Of a stretch of DNA of 64,000 nucleotides, positions 53,308 through 64,000 are shown one piece after another (within the stretch, counting starts at the first letter, position 1; each line of letters begins with the position of its first letter). The position numbers were made by a program, and so were the translations under genes. Source of the DNA: Rutpela maculata (Eukaryota; Arthropoda; Insecta; Coleoptera; Cerambycidae); assembly GCA_936432065.2 (NCBI GenBank), contig OW386286.2, forward strand, positions 78,086,452 to 78,150,451. Direction: 5' to 3'. A model generated the notes under the pieces. It searched no databases. It had not been told where the DNA came from and saw only the letters and a program-made list of their open reading frames with translations.

Positions 53308-55147
53308 GTTTCTCCTGCTGTTCGGATCAGCACTCTGTCAATACAAAATTACCCTAATCAATAACACCGTTGGTGTATACTACCACCAAGACACGGACAT
53401 CGTGGTGACAAATGACAAATGGACTCTACTAGTGCATAAAAACATTTCATCCCTCAAACTAGCTTTTGACAAAAATCAAAATATCTTAGACAGAATCTTG
53501 TACACTCTCCATAATGGTGATCATAAGTCAATTATTTTTACGAGTGAAATTAAAACAGACTTTAACCTTTTAACACAAATATCCAACTCTATAAAAATGA
53601 AATTTGACGAAATCTTTTCAGATACAAAAAGATATAAACGAGGAATACTTAACGGTATCGGTACAATATTCAAATCCATAACTGGAAACTTAGATGCCGA
53701 AGATGGCCAGTACTATACTAATTGTATAAATAAACTAAATAACGACGAACATCAATTGGAAAACTTAATCAAAAATCAAATTTCAGTTACAACTTCTGTT
53801 ATTAAAAACTTCAACTCGACTATACAAAAATTACAAATTGACGAGAAAACGTTTAACAAAGATCTCGAAGAAATCGAACACACAATTCAAACCATGACTC
53901 AAGCTATCGAGGCTGCTCACATAAAACTAAAATTTTTATACATTTCCGAACAATTAATGGCAAGCTATTTGTATATCGAAGATAATTTGAACGACATTCT
54001 GAATTCAATAACATTTGCCAGATTAGGAATCATTCACACGTCAATCATAACCCCTAATCACTTAGTGACAGCACTTCAAGATGTTTCACAGAGCTTACGA
54101 AGGAACAATTTGCCTCTCCTCATTAAATTATCAGCAGTTGCTAAGTATTTGGACATTATTGAATTGCAAGCGTTTCAAATGGATTCTAACTTAGTATTTG
54201 TTTTAACAATACCACTTGTTGAACCCCAAAATTATAACACCTATCACCTATACCCTATCCCGATACTTGATAACAGAACTGGTCTACATCACATTTTATC
54301 TATTTCACAAAAATATATCGAGAGAGATGATGATTCTTTGATGTACATACCTATACAAAATTTGAAAGAATGCAAACCACTTTACTTTGGAACCAAACTA
54401 TGTTCTAACCTGTTTGCATATCCTATCGACCAAAATGCCATATGTGAAGCCAGAATACTAAAACCATTTCCAAAACTTCCAGAGAACTGTCAAACTTCCT
54501 TCATTATTAGTCAGGGATACAACATCCAAGAACTTGAAGACAACACATGGCTAGTAATTAATTCCGAACCACTTCACATTACCATCAACTGTCCAAAGAG
54601 AGAATCCACAACAGAGTTAATCAACAAAAATTCCATCATCAAACTACAACCAGGATGTTACGCCTATGTAGGCACTACTAGAATACAAGCCAGTGCCAAA
54701 GACTTTTCCGAAATTAAGGACAATTCACATCCTATCCAAATTCCTTTTGAATGCTGTAATCACATGCCCGACAAAATCGAAATTCCAAAATTAAAACCAC
54801 TCAAATTAAACAGTCTCGACGTAGAAGATCTAGATATTGCAAAAACCAAATTAGACCAATATTCCAAAGACCTGAATGACCTCATAAACAAGCCTTTTGT
54901 GACCAAACACGTATCTTGGTTCACATATTTCATAATCACTCTCATCATTCTATTAGTTCTACTTTACATAACTTGTAAATGCAGAAGAAGAAGATGTGGA
55001 GCATTGCGAATCCAACCCAAAACGGACAACCCTCCTTCACCTCCTTCAGAGCGAAGCAGAGTTTTTACCAAATTTCCTAGACTGATCCCTCCAAGAAAGC
55101 GACCCGGTATTAAACCTCAAGAAGAAGAGGACATCGAGTTAACATAG
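53308..55147 (+). CDS. env: Errantivirus envelope (F-type fusion glycoprotein), open frame
   Basis: The frame is open from the 3' splice site (TTATTTTCAG, AG at 53306-53307) to 55147, about 613 codons. No ATG is near the start, so translation presumably begins in an upstream exon joined by splicing, as in other errantiviruses. Directly after the acceptor the frame gives a hydrophobic signal-like stretch (FLLLFGSALC). A furin-type site RYKR ends at 53641 and is followed by GILNGIGTIFKSITGNLD, similar to gypsy and baculovirus F proteins. A coiled-coil-like region, several Cys, a transmembrane segment (WFTYFIITLIILLVLLYI, about 54920-54975) and a basic tail follow. No stop or frameshift is seen. 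Confidence 0.92.
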
Positions 55148-55386
55148 ACTTTCATATGTGGAGTTTTACCCTTGTCTATTAATTTAGACCATTGTATTTT
55201 ATTCTTATCACATTTATGTAATGTACTACTCGCTTATTATTATTATCATTTACCAATTTTAACTTTTATGTATTCTATTATTTTGCTTTGTATTCATTCA
55301 ACATTGTTTCAATTTATTTTGCATTATATCCATTTAACGTTTCTAACAATTTTCAAAAGTTGCTGCATAACACCAACTTTTTTATT

Positions 55387-55397
55387 AAGGGGGAAGT
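55387..55397 (+). other. Polypurine tract
   Basis: AAGGGGGAAG lies one or two bases before the 3' LTR, as needed for plus-strand priming. Confidence 0.8.
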
Positions 55398-55759
55398 TGT
55401 TATATAAAATTATACGCTTATTACCAAGACTTAGCCATAACAAACCTTCACAGGTATATCATATTACATGATAACGACTTCTCTTATTAATTGCTTATCT
55501 TCAAGATATCATATTTCACCTTTGTTTCTCATAACTTGTGATGACTGCAGAACTGCATTTCCTTTGTTCTATATTTTGCTTACTCAGGTTCTGTATGTTA
55601 TAAATATGACTAAACACGCTTTGTTGAATCAGTTATGAAACTCACTTAGAATGAAACACTTCTAATTATTATTATATTCCTTCTCCAAGAGCCAACGTTG
55701 GCTCCATTTAAGTAAATAAAACTTTTTAAAAAGTCATTCATGTGAACCGTGATCTAACA
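55398..55759 (+). repeat. 3' LTR
   Basis: 362 bp, three differences from the 5' LTR. It ends TCTAACA and is followed by CATA and the rest of the hexamer array. Confidence 0.97.
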
Positions 55760-55777
55760 CATATACATATACATATA

Positions 55778-58700
55778 AATTTGGCAATAAATTTGATACA
55801 TAAATTTCGATAGACCGAGGATACCACTACATTAATACATTCGATGCATTAATCATGTTATTTTATTAATCCATTCTGGGATGAATCGTTAATAAGTGAT
55901 ATCTTTTGAAACCTGGATTTCACGTTGCTTTTGCCGATTACGTAGTCAAAACCGCCAGACACGTTTCGATGATTCTATTTAATCACGTTTTCATGGAGGC
56001 AGTTACGACGTTCTGTTTATAATTTGCAAAGTTTCTTGGTCAGTTACTTGTACTTATTACTAAGACAAATATTATTGGGACTACGTTTTTATGGTTTATC
56101 TTGCTGTTAAACCGATGTTGGTGAGTCACGACGGAATGTTTCCGAACGTAGTAGCCAGAAGTTTGTAGCAGCCATTTTATCGTCACGTGACAGCGGAAGC
56201 AACGAGGTACGTCACTTTTCAAGCAGCTGATTAACGTCGGTGAACGACCTGGAAGATAACCTCGAGTTTTAGCCGCGTCTCCCTATCAATCACGTGGAAT
56301 TAGCCACCTTTAGACTACCCAGCTTGTGAGGAATTTTCCCTGATGCCTGGCAGACCCAGCTGCTTAAGTTAAGTTTTCTATCATATTATGTGTTCAAATT
56401 ATTACCTCTCCAACGAATTTATGAAATTTAATGTAACATAAACTGCTAAGGCAGGATTTAATTATTTGTTTGTTTAAAATTTTATGAGCTATAAAACCAC
56501 CACGCTAACCAAAGAGCAAATTTTAGAGAGCTATGCATCTGCTAATCTTATTGTTGTAAGTTTTTTCTGTATTCTAAAATGCAGGGTGTTTAGACTCACA
56601 TTGTAGTGAAAGCTTTCATTAAAATTACCGTGTGATTACGGGTTTGTGTTAGGTGTTGACACAAAGCGAACAAGGAGCCTTTTGCGCCCACTTCCCTTTT
56701 TTTGTATCTCCTGGTTATTACCAATTTTACCCTGTGCATATATTTCTTTGGTGTCACATTTAGTAATTTTTTTGCCGTGTGGTTTACTTTGTAGATTAAG
56801 TTAATGTCGTTAGTTATACATTTTAATTAGTTGTTACGTGTTATGTCCGTGATAAATTTATTATAGATTTATATTTATTGCGTAATTTATCGTAGATTTA
56901 TGATCATTACGTTATTTATTATAGATTTATGGTTATTGCGTAATTTTTGTAGTTCCGTAGTTATTGCTTAAATTTTTAGAGCATCAAGCAACAGATCGTT
57001 TAAATTAAATCACCTACCAAATTGTTACTCTCATAGTAGTGTTTGTTCGCTTAATATCTAGCTGCATTATCTACATATAATGTAGTAAATTCTTTTGTTA
57101 ATGACTATATGGTAATCAACATTTTAATAGTGATAGTTTTTATGACTTCTGTCAAACTTTCTACTTCACTCAAAACTTTTTTTTATGTTTGAAATTTTGA
57201 TTATATCTCAGCTACGTTTCATTATCACTTTATGATTTAGAATTTTGCTACTACTCTAGAAAGCGAGTAAATGTGGTTATTTCACTCGTTAACTCAAGAG
57301 TTCAGTCCCTTATTTCGATAACCATTACATAATTGGTCTTGGAGTAAATTCATAATTATTGAGTATTGTTTTACGAATAGAAACACTGACGTTCTGATAA
57401 TTGGTAGAATAGTTTGATTTTCGTTGTAATATAATTTTGTAGTTAAACCACCATCCCTAGGTCGTGATTAAATCACAGTTTAATATTATCGTGTACTTAT
57501 TTTCTTATTGATTGCGTTTTTTTGCTTGAATTGCCTGTACTAACACGCATTGTATATATCATAACATTAATTTAAATCTATCACTGTTTTTACTTCGATT
57601 GTAAATCGAAACTTGTACATTGTCCTTTTATTCGATATTAAATCGATACTATTATTATGTTCTTATTTTAATGTTTGTTGTGCTGTATACTTTCCTATTT
57701 CACGGTCTTCCTAAAAGACCTGGCGCCCGAAAAGCCTTCGAGTTTTTTTGTGTACCAAAATTTGTTTTTTTTAGCTATACTATTGAGCAGTGATCAGTTG
57801 CTAAAAATAACGCCCTCGCCTCCAACAACACTGACTAGCTGGGCTTAATCTAATTTGAGGTAGGCCTTTATTTTACTTACGTAACATATCCAACCACCCC
57901 AATTAGATTAGTTTTTTTTTGTTTTTTGTCCAAGTAGCCTTTATTAAACTCTATTATTCGTGTCACGTGTGTGCTATATTTGTTCTATATTGTAGCTGTT
58001 CAACATGGTATTTTAGAGTTTATTTTCGGGAATTTTGGCATTTTTTTTAGTCAAGTGATTAGCTACGAGGACATCTTACGAAATAGTGTTTTAATGAGGT
58101 TAGCCATCTTACAAATTGGTGATGCACTGTCATTAGCCTAAGGGGCAGAGTTACAGTTAGAACACATCTGCCGTTTGACTAGCTGTTGACATTGTTGCCA
58201 TATATTGCGAAATATGTTTCTAAAAATCTAATCAGAATTAAAAATTATTTAAAACATTTAATAATCCACGCTTGTTATTATTTTTTACATCACAAAATTA
58301 AATTTTGTGGATAAATATATCAATATTGATCTAATAAATAAGCTTTATACTCCCATTTTCTTCACTTATCTTTGTTAGAACTATAGAAGAAATTTCAACT
58401 TGGCAACACCACAATGTTTTGTATAAAACCATTCTACAAATCAACACAGACTACCTACGCTATCAGCAGGTTACATACGTCACCAGTTTAAAACGCTTTT
58501 CACGCCATGTATTTTAACTCTTATTTTCTCAAAAAATTGATAATTATTTTCGCAGAAATTTGTATTGAAAGGCTTGTTTATACATATTATATGATATTAT
58601 TCAATAAAAAAAAATAGAAAAATACCCCATTGTCGAACAATATCTTGCAGTTGTAAAGAATCAAAATCATCTTGTATTTCATTGTGTAAATGTATAAATA

Positions 58701-59440
58701 ATGATTGTGTAAATAAAAATGGCTAATTATTTGTCTTGCTTTCATATATTTCTATTTGAATTCGCTGTTTCCTGTTATATATATTTTTTTATTAATAATA
58801 ATAATTTTTTATTATAATTTTTATTTTTTATTTCATTTAACAACCTTTCATCATAAGAGAAAACTATAAATTATGACTAAAATAGTCATTAGCCATAGCA
58901 TGTACTCCATAGATTTCGTTTATAGATGAGAAGAGGAGTGGATAAAAAAAATTGGACCAAAAAATGGACCGGCAAGATGCGGATTATTAATCTTTGAGCT
59001 ATTCTCAGCTAATATCCATTGATAAAATGCGGTCCTCATATTTTGCATACTCACATCCTTCTAGCGTCCGGTCTAATAGAGAAACTAAAGAAAATATTAT
59101 TCATCCTTAATTTACAAGTTTTCTTTTGAGCCTCTAGCAGTTTTCAGTTCTGATGCTTATTTTTATCCGCTCCTTATAAAATGGCAAGCCCCACATAATA
59201 TAGAAACTCTCTTTGAATATTATTAAACCATAAAGAAAACGAGATTTAATCCATATGAGAATATTTCCGAATTAAAATTTCTAGTTACCATACTACTAAG
59301 GAAGAACAATTATTAGCTTACAGATATTTACTTACACCAATAATTTTATGCACGTTTAAAAGTAAGACAATACTTGTTTATAAGGTACTAGCAATAAAGC
59401 TCATTAAAACCAGCCACTATAAGATAAGAAACAAATATTG
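55778..59440 (-). other. Intron sequence; degenerate 33-bp tandem repeat near 56850-56970
   Basis: No gene recognised. Around 56850-56970 a phrase like TTATAGATTTATGGTTATTG recurs about four times in diverged form. CAGGGTGTTTAGACTCAC at 56582 resembles a transposon edge, but no partner was found. Confidence 0.5.
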
Positions 59441-59443
59441 TAC

Positions 59444-59914
59444 CTTCGGATTAAGATCAGATCCCTGTTGCATAAGAGACCCAATAGCGAACCAAAAGCT
59501 ATTTCCGATAGTAAAACCATTTTCTAACACTTCAAGGGTTTTTTCGCCGTATTGTTCGTGGCCGTGCTCGTGTTCATGTTCCATGCATGCATCGCTGATA
59601 AACTCAATTTCCTCATCGTTCACATCTCCACTTGTTAAGTTCTGTAGTTCTCTTGAATTGTCCCAAGACTCACTACCAATTCCTGATGTGCCATCGCAAG
59701 AAAGATGTTCGCTTTCGTCGCCGTATAACTCAGCATATTTTTTTAACTGACACTCGTCGCAGAGCTCCATCTCTTTCCACTCGCTCGGTGAAAAACGAGC
59801 TGCTATCCAGATTGCCATTGATACTAAAATGTACGCGCCCGCCATGTAAATCCATATATGGATAGCCAAGGGAGTGAGAAACGAAAAGAGTCTCCCTGGT
59901 GCGCGGATTGAAAC
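59444..59914 (-). CDS. Kainate-type ionotropic glutamate receptor, exon with M1 and pore loop
   Basis: An exon of 157 codons runs from an acceptor (TTTTTAAAAG, AG at 59916-59915) to a donor (GTACAA at 59443), phase 0 at both ends. It reads RLFSFLTPLAIHIWIYM, then M1 (AGAYILVSMAIWIAARFSP). A long acidic linker follows, then FTIGNSFWFAIGSLMQQGSD, the re-entrant pore loop with Gln at the Q/R site, and it ends in DLNPK. It continues in the exon at 33782-33979. The linker between SEW and ENGF is about 85 residues, far longer than I expect for the family, and contains EHEHEHGHEQ. Family certain, paralogue not. Confidence 0.95.
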
Positions 59915-59989
59915 CTTTTAAAAATATATTTTCATCAATTTGTATATTTACTTTTTTACTATAATTATTATACAGGGTGTTCCAACTCA

Positions 59990-60840
59990 TTGGTGCACTA
60001 ATTAGTAATCACATGAAAGAAATTTCAAATTCGTATTAGTCCAATCTTTATCTCCCCAAATAACACCAGGCACACAAAAATATTTTTTGTCAAGTACCAA
60101 GTACCATTTTTGACTGATGAATCAGAAAATATGATAAATTCAGTTGTTTATGATCGCAGGGCAAACACTACTAAAAGAGGGTAAAAGTGCAATTTCAATG
60201 TTGAAATTTCAAAAACCTACAAGATCTCCAAAATTACGTTTCCTCTCCATTTTTCAATATGATCAACCCGATGATATTCTTCATTTTTCCTAATAATACG
60301 TCAAACTATCCCCTAAATGAGTCGAAATATTCAAAAATTTTGAAGAACGTACTTCTTTCAAGTTTAGAACGCCCGTAGAATTTAGAATGCCTTGAATTTT
60401 TTGTATTTTCTAATTCAAGAGATCAAGTGGCAACCGCGTACACCATCTTATTCCATTGCTCCTTTCGGGGGCTACCAGTAATCTGCCATCATGTTGTAAC
60501 GTTGTTGTTTGAATTCTAAAATTTTTCTCAATCCCATCCCCATTAATATCACTAGTTTAATTCTTTGATATCTCGAGAACACCTGCCCCCGTGTTGGACT
60601 TCTAGGTACATAATCCGAATGGGATTTTAAGAAATGCAGCTTCAGGATCCTAAAAAGTATTCTATAAAATATTAAGGTTTAAAGAGCAAGAAAAGATTAC
60701 CATTTTGTAGATCATTTGAATTAAATAGGACGCGGTATAAGAGAAAAAACTGAAGTGAATCTAAATTTTATACAAACTAAACTTGAAAGATTGATCCTCT
60801 ACATCCTTTGTACATAAAATTAGCTTATTTCATCCCATGT
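59990..60840. other. No gene recognised; transposon-edge-like motif
   Basis: TACAGGGTGTTCCAA at 59971-59985 resembles insect transposon ends, but no inverted partner could be found. The rest is AT-rich. Confidence 0.4.
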
Positions 60841-60843
60841 AGG

Positions 60844-61062
60844 ATGAAACAAAACAAAATGCAACGGGAGAAACAGTAGGTCCATGCAGACAAATTTATA
60901 TAAACCTTCTGCTCCATAAGCTGTTAAAGCTACCACCAAAAACTAGTCCCATGTAGGGAATAGTTTTTGGTGGTAGCTTTAACAGCTTATGGAGCAGAAG
61001 GTTTATATAAATTTGTCTGCTTGGACCTACTGTTTCTCCCGTTGTATTTTGTTTTGTTTCAT
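60844..61062. repeat. Near-perfect palindrome, 102-bp arms
   Basis: 60844-60945 and 60961-61062 are inverted copies with about two mismatches around a 15-base centre. CCCATGTAGG occurs both in the centre and just before the left arm (60835). No coding; probably a young foldback or duplication event. Confidence 0.9.
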
Positions 61063-61770
61063 TTGGCTGAACCGCTTCAGTTCTACCACTTTGAATTTTA
61101 CTTTCCCCCGTGACATGTCCTTCTGTATGTCTAGCTGCTTAGATGTGTTGTTTTCCCACTCTCATTGTGTCACATTAGGTTGAGTTACTTTGGATCGGAT
61201 AGCGGTCAGTTCCTGTCTCAAATGGTTACGCACTATTTCACTGACTCTTTATCCACTACCTCCAACTCCAGAAAACGGCCACACGCCTTAGTAAAACATT
61301 TATTCTTGAAAAAACGGCGCTGAAATGAGGTATTTTGACCTAGCAAGGGTGATTTCCATCGACTTAGAAAAAAATTAAGGAGATAATTCCTTGACAATCT
61401 TGAAAAACGGAGTGGAAACGTAATTTCGGAGATCTGGCCAATTTTTGACATTTCAACACAATGTATTGTTGTGCGGTTTTTCTATTGGTGGTAATGTCGA
61501 AATGTTGAATTTGCTCTTGGTAATTGATATCGTGATAATATCTAATTTTAGCGTTAGACTTACTAACGACGCGAAAAAGATGAGAAACGTTTGAAATTAA
61601 AAAGATCAAAATTATAGAGAATTTCAAGCTCTACAAAGCTGTGTCTGTATTTTTTTCATAATTTTGACAGGAAGCGAGGTATTTCAAAGAAACGAAACTT
61701 GATCATTTTTTCACGGTGACGGTGTTTCCACCAGGGAAATAAAGGTCACAAATTTGCATATACAGTCGGA
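61063..61770. other. No gene recognised
   Basis: AT-rich; short frames without known motifs. Confidence 0.45.
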
Positions 61771-61775
61771 ATAGA

Positions 61776-63047
61776 TAGTCTAAGATCCGGCATAAGATAT
61801 TAATACCCATATCTGTTATTTAGAAAAAAAATAGTTTATATCAAAAGACAATATGTCGCGATCTATTATCACGACTAGGTTGCCTAGCCATATCTTGACC
61901 CCATGACATTTAATTTGAAAATTGTTGTTAGGCGAAGTCGAAATTTTGTTTTTAAACGTATATAGAAGCGAAACCATTAATCCTACAGGAGTTTTTCAAC
62001 GAAGCAAATTCATCATCATTTTATAATCTTTCTAATAGATCCCTAACAGGTTTTTCCTAGAACCAAAGTTTATCTAGATATTCGCAAGAGATTAGAAAAA
62101 AACACGTTTAAATAAAATAAAAGATAGCGGACTGTTGTAACGGTTTTTGAAGTCACGTCCGTCCCCTTACTCTTTGCGAATTTGCATTAACAAAGGCTTT
62201 TTTTTAAACATATCTGACTGGATCTGGACAGGTGCAGGTCGATTTAGAATTAAATTCTACGTCCGTTAGGTTATCTTTCGTTTTGTATTTATGGTTGATT
62301 AGTTATTAACAGAGGTAGGTCGGCTATATCTTTTTTGCGATGGAAAGAGATGGGCGAAAGACACTCTTCTAACACAAAATCGCGATCGAGAAACGTCAAA
62401 CGAAAAATGCCAAAAATGTCAATTTTGATTCGTTCGTGCCGGGCCGACTTTACGAATTTCGGCGTGCGATTTACGATGCGGATCAACCACAAGTCTTCCT
62501 CTTTCCGTATCGACGTGGTACGGGCGTCGCGGTATCGAACTTTTGAGAATATGAGTGTATTTAGATGTCGGGTTTTCGACGAAAATTTCCCTTCCAATTC
62601 CGTATCTCTGATCCGCATCGCCCGTAACTCGGAATCCGTGAGAGATAGCGCAAAAATAAAAACTCCCAAAGGAAAACTACATAATGTGAGGAACGAACGA
62701 ACGAACGAACGAGAACGAATTTGTAGAGAATTTTTTCTCATCTCTTGCGAATATCTAGATAAACGTTGGTTCTAGGAAAAAACTGGTAGGGATCTATTAG
62801 AAAGACTTTAAATGATGATGAATTTGCTTTCTTGAAAAATTCCTGTAGGATTAATGTTTTCGGTGCTATAGACAAAATTTCGATTTCGCCTGACAAGAAA
62901 AAAAAATAATTAATTTTTTTCAAATTACATGTCAAGATATGGCAACCTATTCGCGATCTATTAGCCTACATGTTATCTTTCATAAAAACTATTTCTTATA
63001 TGAATAACAGATGAGGGTATTAACTTCTTATGTCGGATCTTGTACTA
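61776..63047. mobile_element. Long-TIR element D with CpG-rich interior
   Basis: Arms of about 310 bp are inverted copies: 61776-62090 (TAGTCTAAGATCCGGC at the edge) and about 62735-63047. AGA flanks both ends (61773-61775 and 63048-63050), a possible 3-bp duplication. The interior (62280-62735) is richer in CG, CGA and TCG words than the surroundings. It is open in frames on both strands (about 150 and 146 codons), but neither product resembles anything I know. It could be captured DNA. Confidence 0.65.
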
Positions 63048-63059
63048 AGACCCGCATCA

Positions 63060-64000
63060 GAACGCCATGGAGTTAAATTCATTTCCATTGAAAAATATTC
63101 CTACAGACTGAAGTATACAGTCACTGAAACTATTTTAAAATAGTCATCATCAGTCTACGATGGGAAAATCAAAAATATGGTCGTTTAATACTTATCAAAT
63201 TAAATTTTCGAATGTTCCGTCCGCTCCCCGAAATGTATATTCTGCATCTTCGTAAAAAATTCCTTTTAAGACTGACTAATATTTTGCCTGTTTTTCTTTA
63301 CTTGATTTTGTTGTTTAGCTGGGGCTTCCCTGTCATAAATTATTTCTTTAAAATATCCCCAAACAAAGTAATCAATACGGTTAAAATCAAGAGTTGTCGC
63401 TGGCCACCTAATTGTACCCTTCAATAAACTTTCATTAATTATTTTGTACAGTTTTGGTTAATTTTATTACTCTAGGTTTCTCGGACTTTTTATGAATGAT
63501 GATTGTTTTAAAAATTTTCCAAAGGCTACAGGAATTTGAAATTATTGTCATGTAATTAGCATAAACCAACATAGTTTTTAACATTATGTTCACATTGAAA
63601 GTTTTTTTACGGTATTCGTTTGGAAATTAAACTATTTTATTTCTCATAAACAGAAATTTTAGCAAAAAAAGGTATAAACAAAAATTGTACTAGTTACTAC
63701 ATTACTATCAAAATTATTAATACTTTCACTAAAGGTCATTTCACAAATTTACTTTGAGGGATTTTAATAATTGTAGCTAAGGCTTCTTGTTAACAAAGTT
63801 ACATTTTTATTGCGAAAAGGTATCTACTAATACGCAGGGATGGTTTAGTAATATTTTATTGTCTACATGGAAACTAATGAGAAAGCAATTAAATGCAACA
63901 TATCTTATATATATTTATTTTATCTTCAAAATTTATTTTTCCTTCCTCGACATAGTTAGAATATAGTATTTTATATAACAAGTGACTAAAATGGTGTTTT
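63060..64000. other. No gene recognised
   Basis: AT-rich. No receptor exon was recognised before the window end. Confidence 0.45.

Noticed and set aside
57715..57740. TGGCGCCCGAA, like a tRNA-Lys primer binding site
   Set aside because: No LTR pair, polypurine tract or coding sequence around it.
62289..62775. Overlapping ~150-codon frames on both strands
   Set aside because: Open on both strands because of CG-rich words that avoid stops; no known motif. Kept only as element D interior.

Overview
The window is AT-rich, intron-dominated DNA from an insect. The evidence is two exons of an insect-type kainate glutamate receptor, a gypsy-like errantivirus, and many RTE-, CR1/L2-, I- and jockey-like LINE relics. 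A beetle is plausible, but that is only a guess. Nothing bacterial is present.

Host gene: two minus-strand exons (59444-59914 and 33782-33979) join in phase 0 and encode M1, the pore loop, M3 and the start of S2 of an ionotropic glutamate receptor. The 25.5 kb between them is one intron. I recognised no further receptor exon below 33782 or above 59914, so those flanks are probably neighbouring introns or gene flank.

Layout. 1-1975: long-inverted-repeat element holding the C-terminal end of an uncharacterised gene family. 4180-12835: several LINE relics, one nested in another, three with (ATTCT)n tails. 13277-14793: foldback element with ~172-bp satellite-like units in its arms. 18455-20646: 2.2-kb palindrome built from repeated blocks. 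20769-24275: long-TIR transposon with a 4-bp target duplication, a second relic of the gene family and a nested RTE LINE and probable SINE. 26515-33115: repeats and a tyrosine-recombinase-like pseudogene. 34217-37137: a TTAA-flanked element and a palindromic MITE. 37501-39112: third relic of the family, also between inverted repeats. 39475-43980: two GC-rich LINE fragments with MITEs between them. 44240-45960: fourth and longest relic of the family. 46936-47217: an ATACAT microsatellite into which a complete errantivirus provirus (47218-55759) inserted, antisense to the receptor gene. 55760-64000: intron, receptor exon, palindromes and another long-TIR element.

Two signals stand out. First, the errantivirus leader and gag carry six hairpins (a seventh is doubtful) that share a six-base loop (YACWGC) while their stems differ and remain paired, including inside coding sequence. 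Second, four separately decayed copies of one gene family (Cys-rich tail, PIN/XPG-like acidic motifs) lie within 64 kb, three of them between long inverted repeats. This suggests they are the coding part of a DNA transposon, possibly Academ-like.
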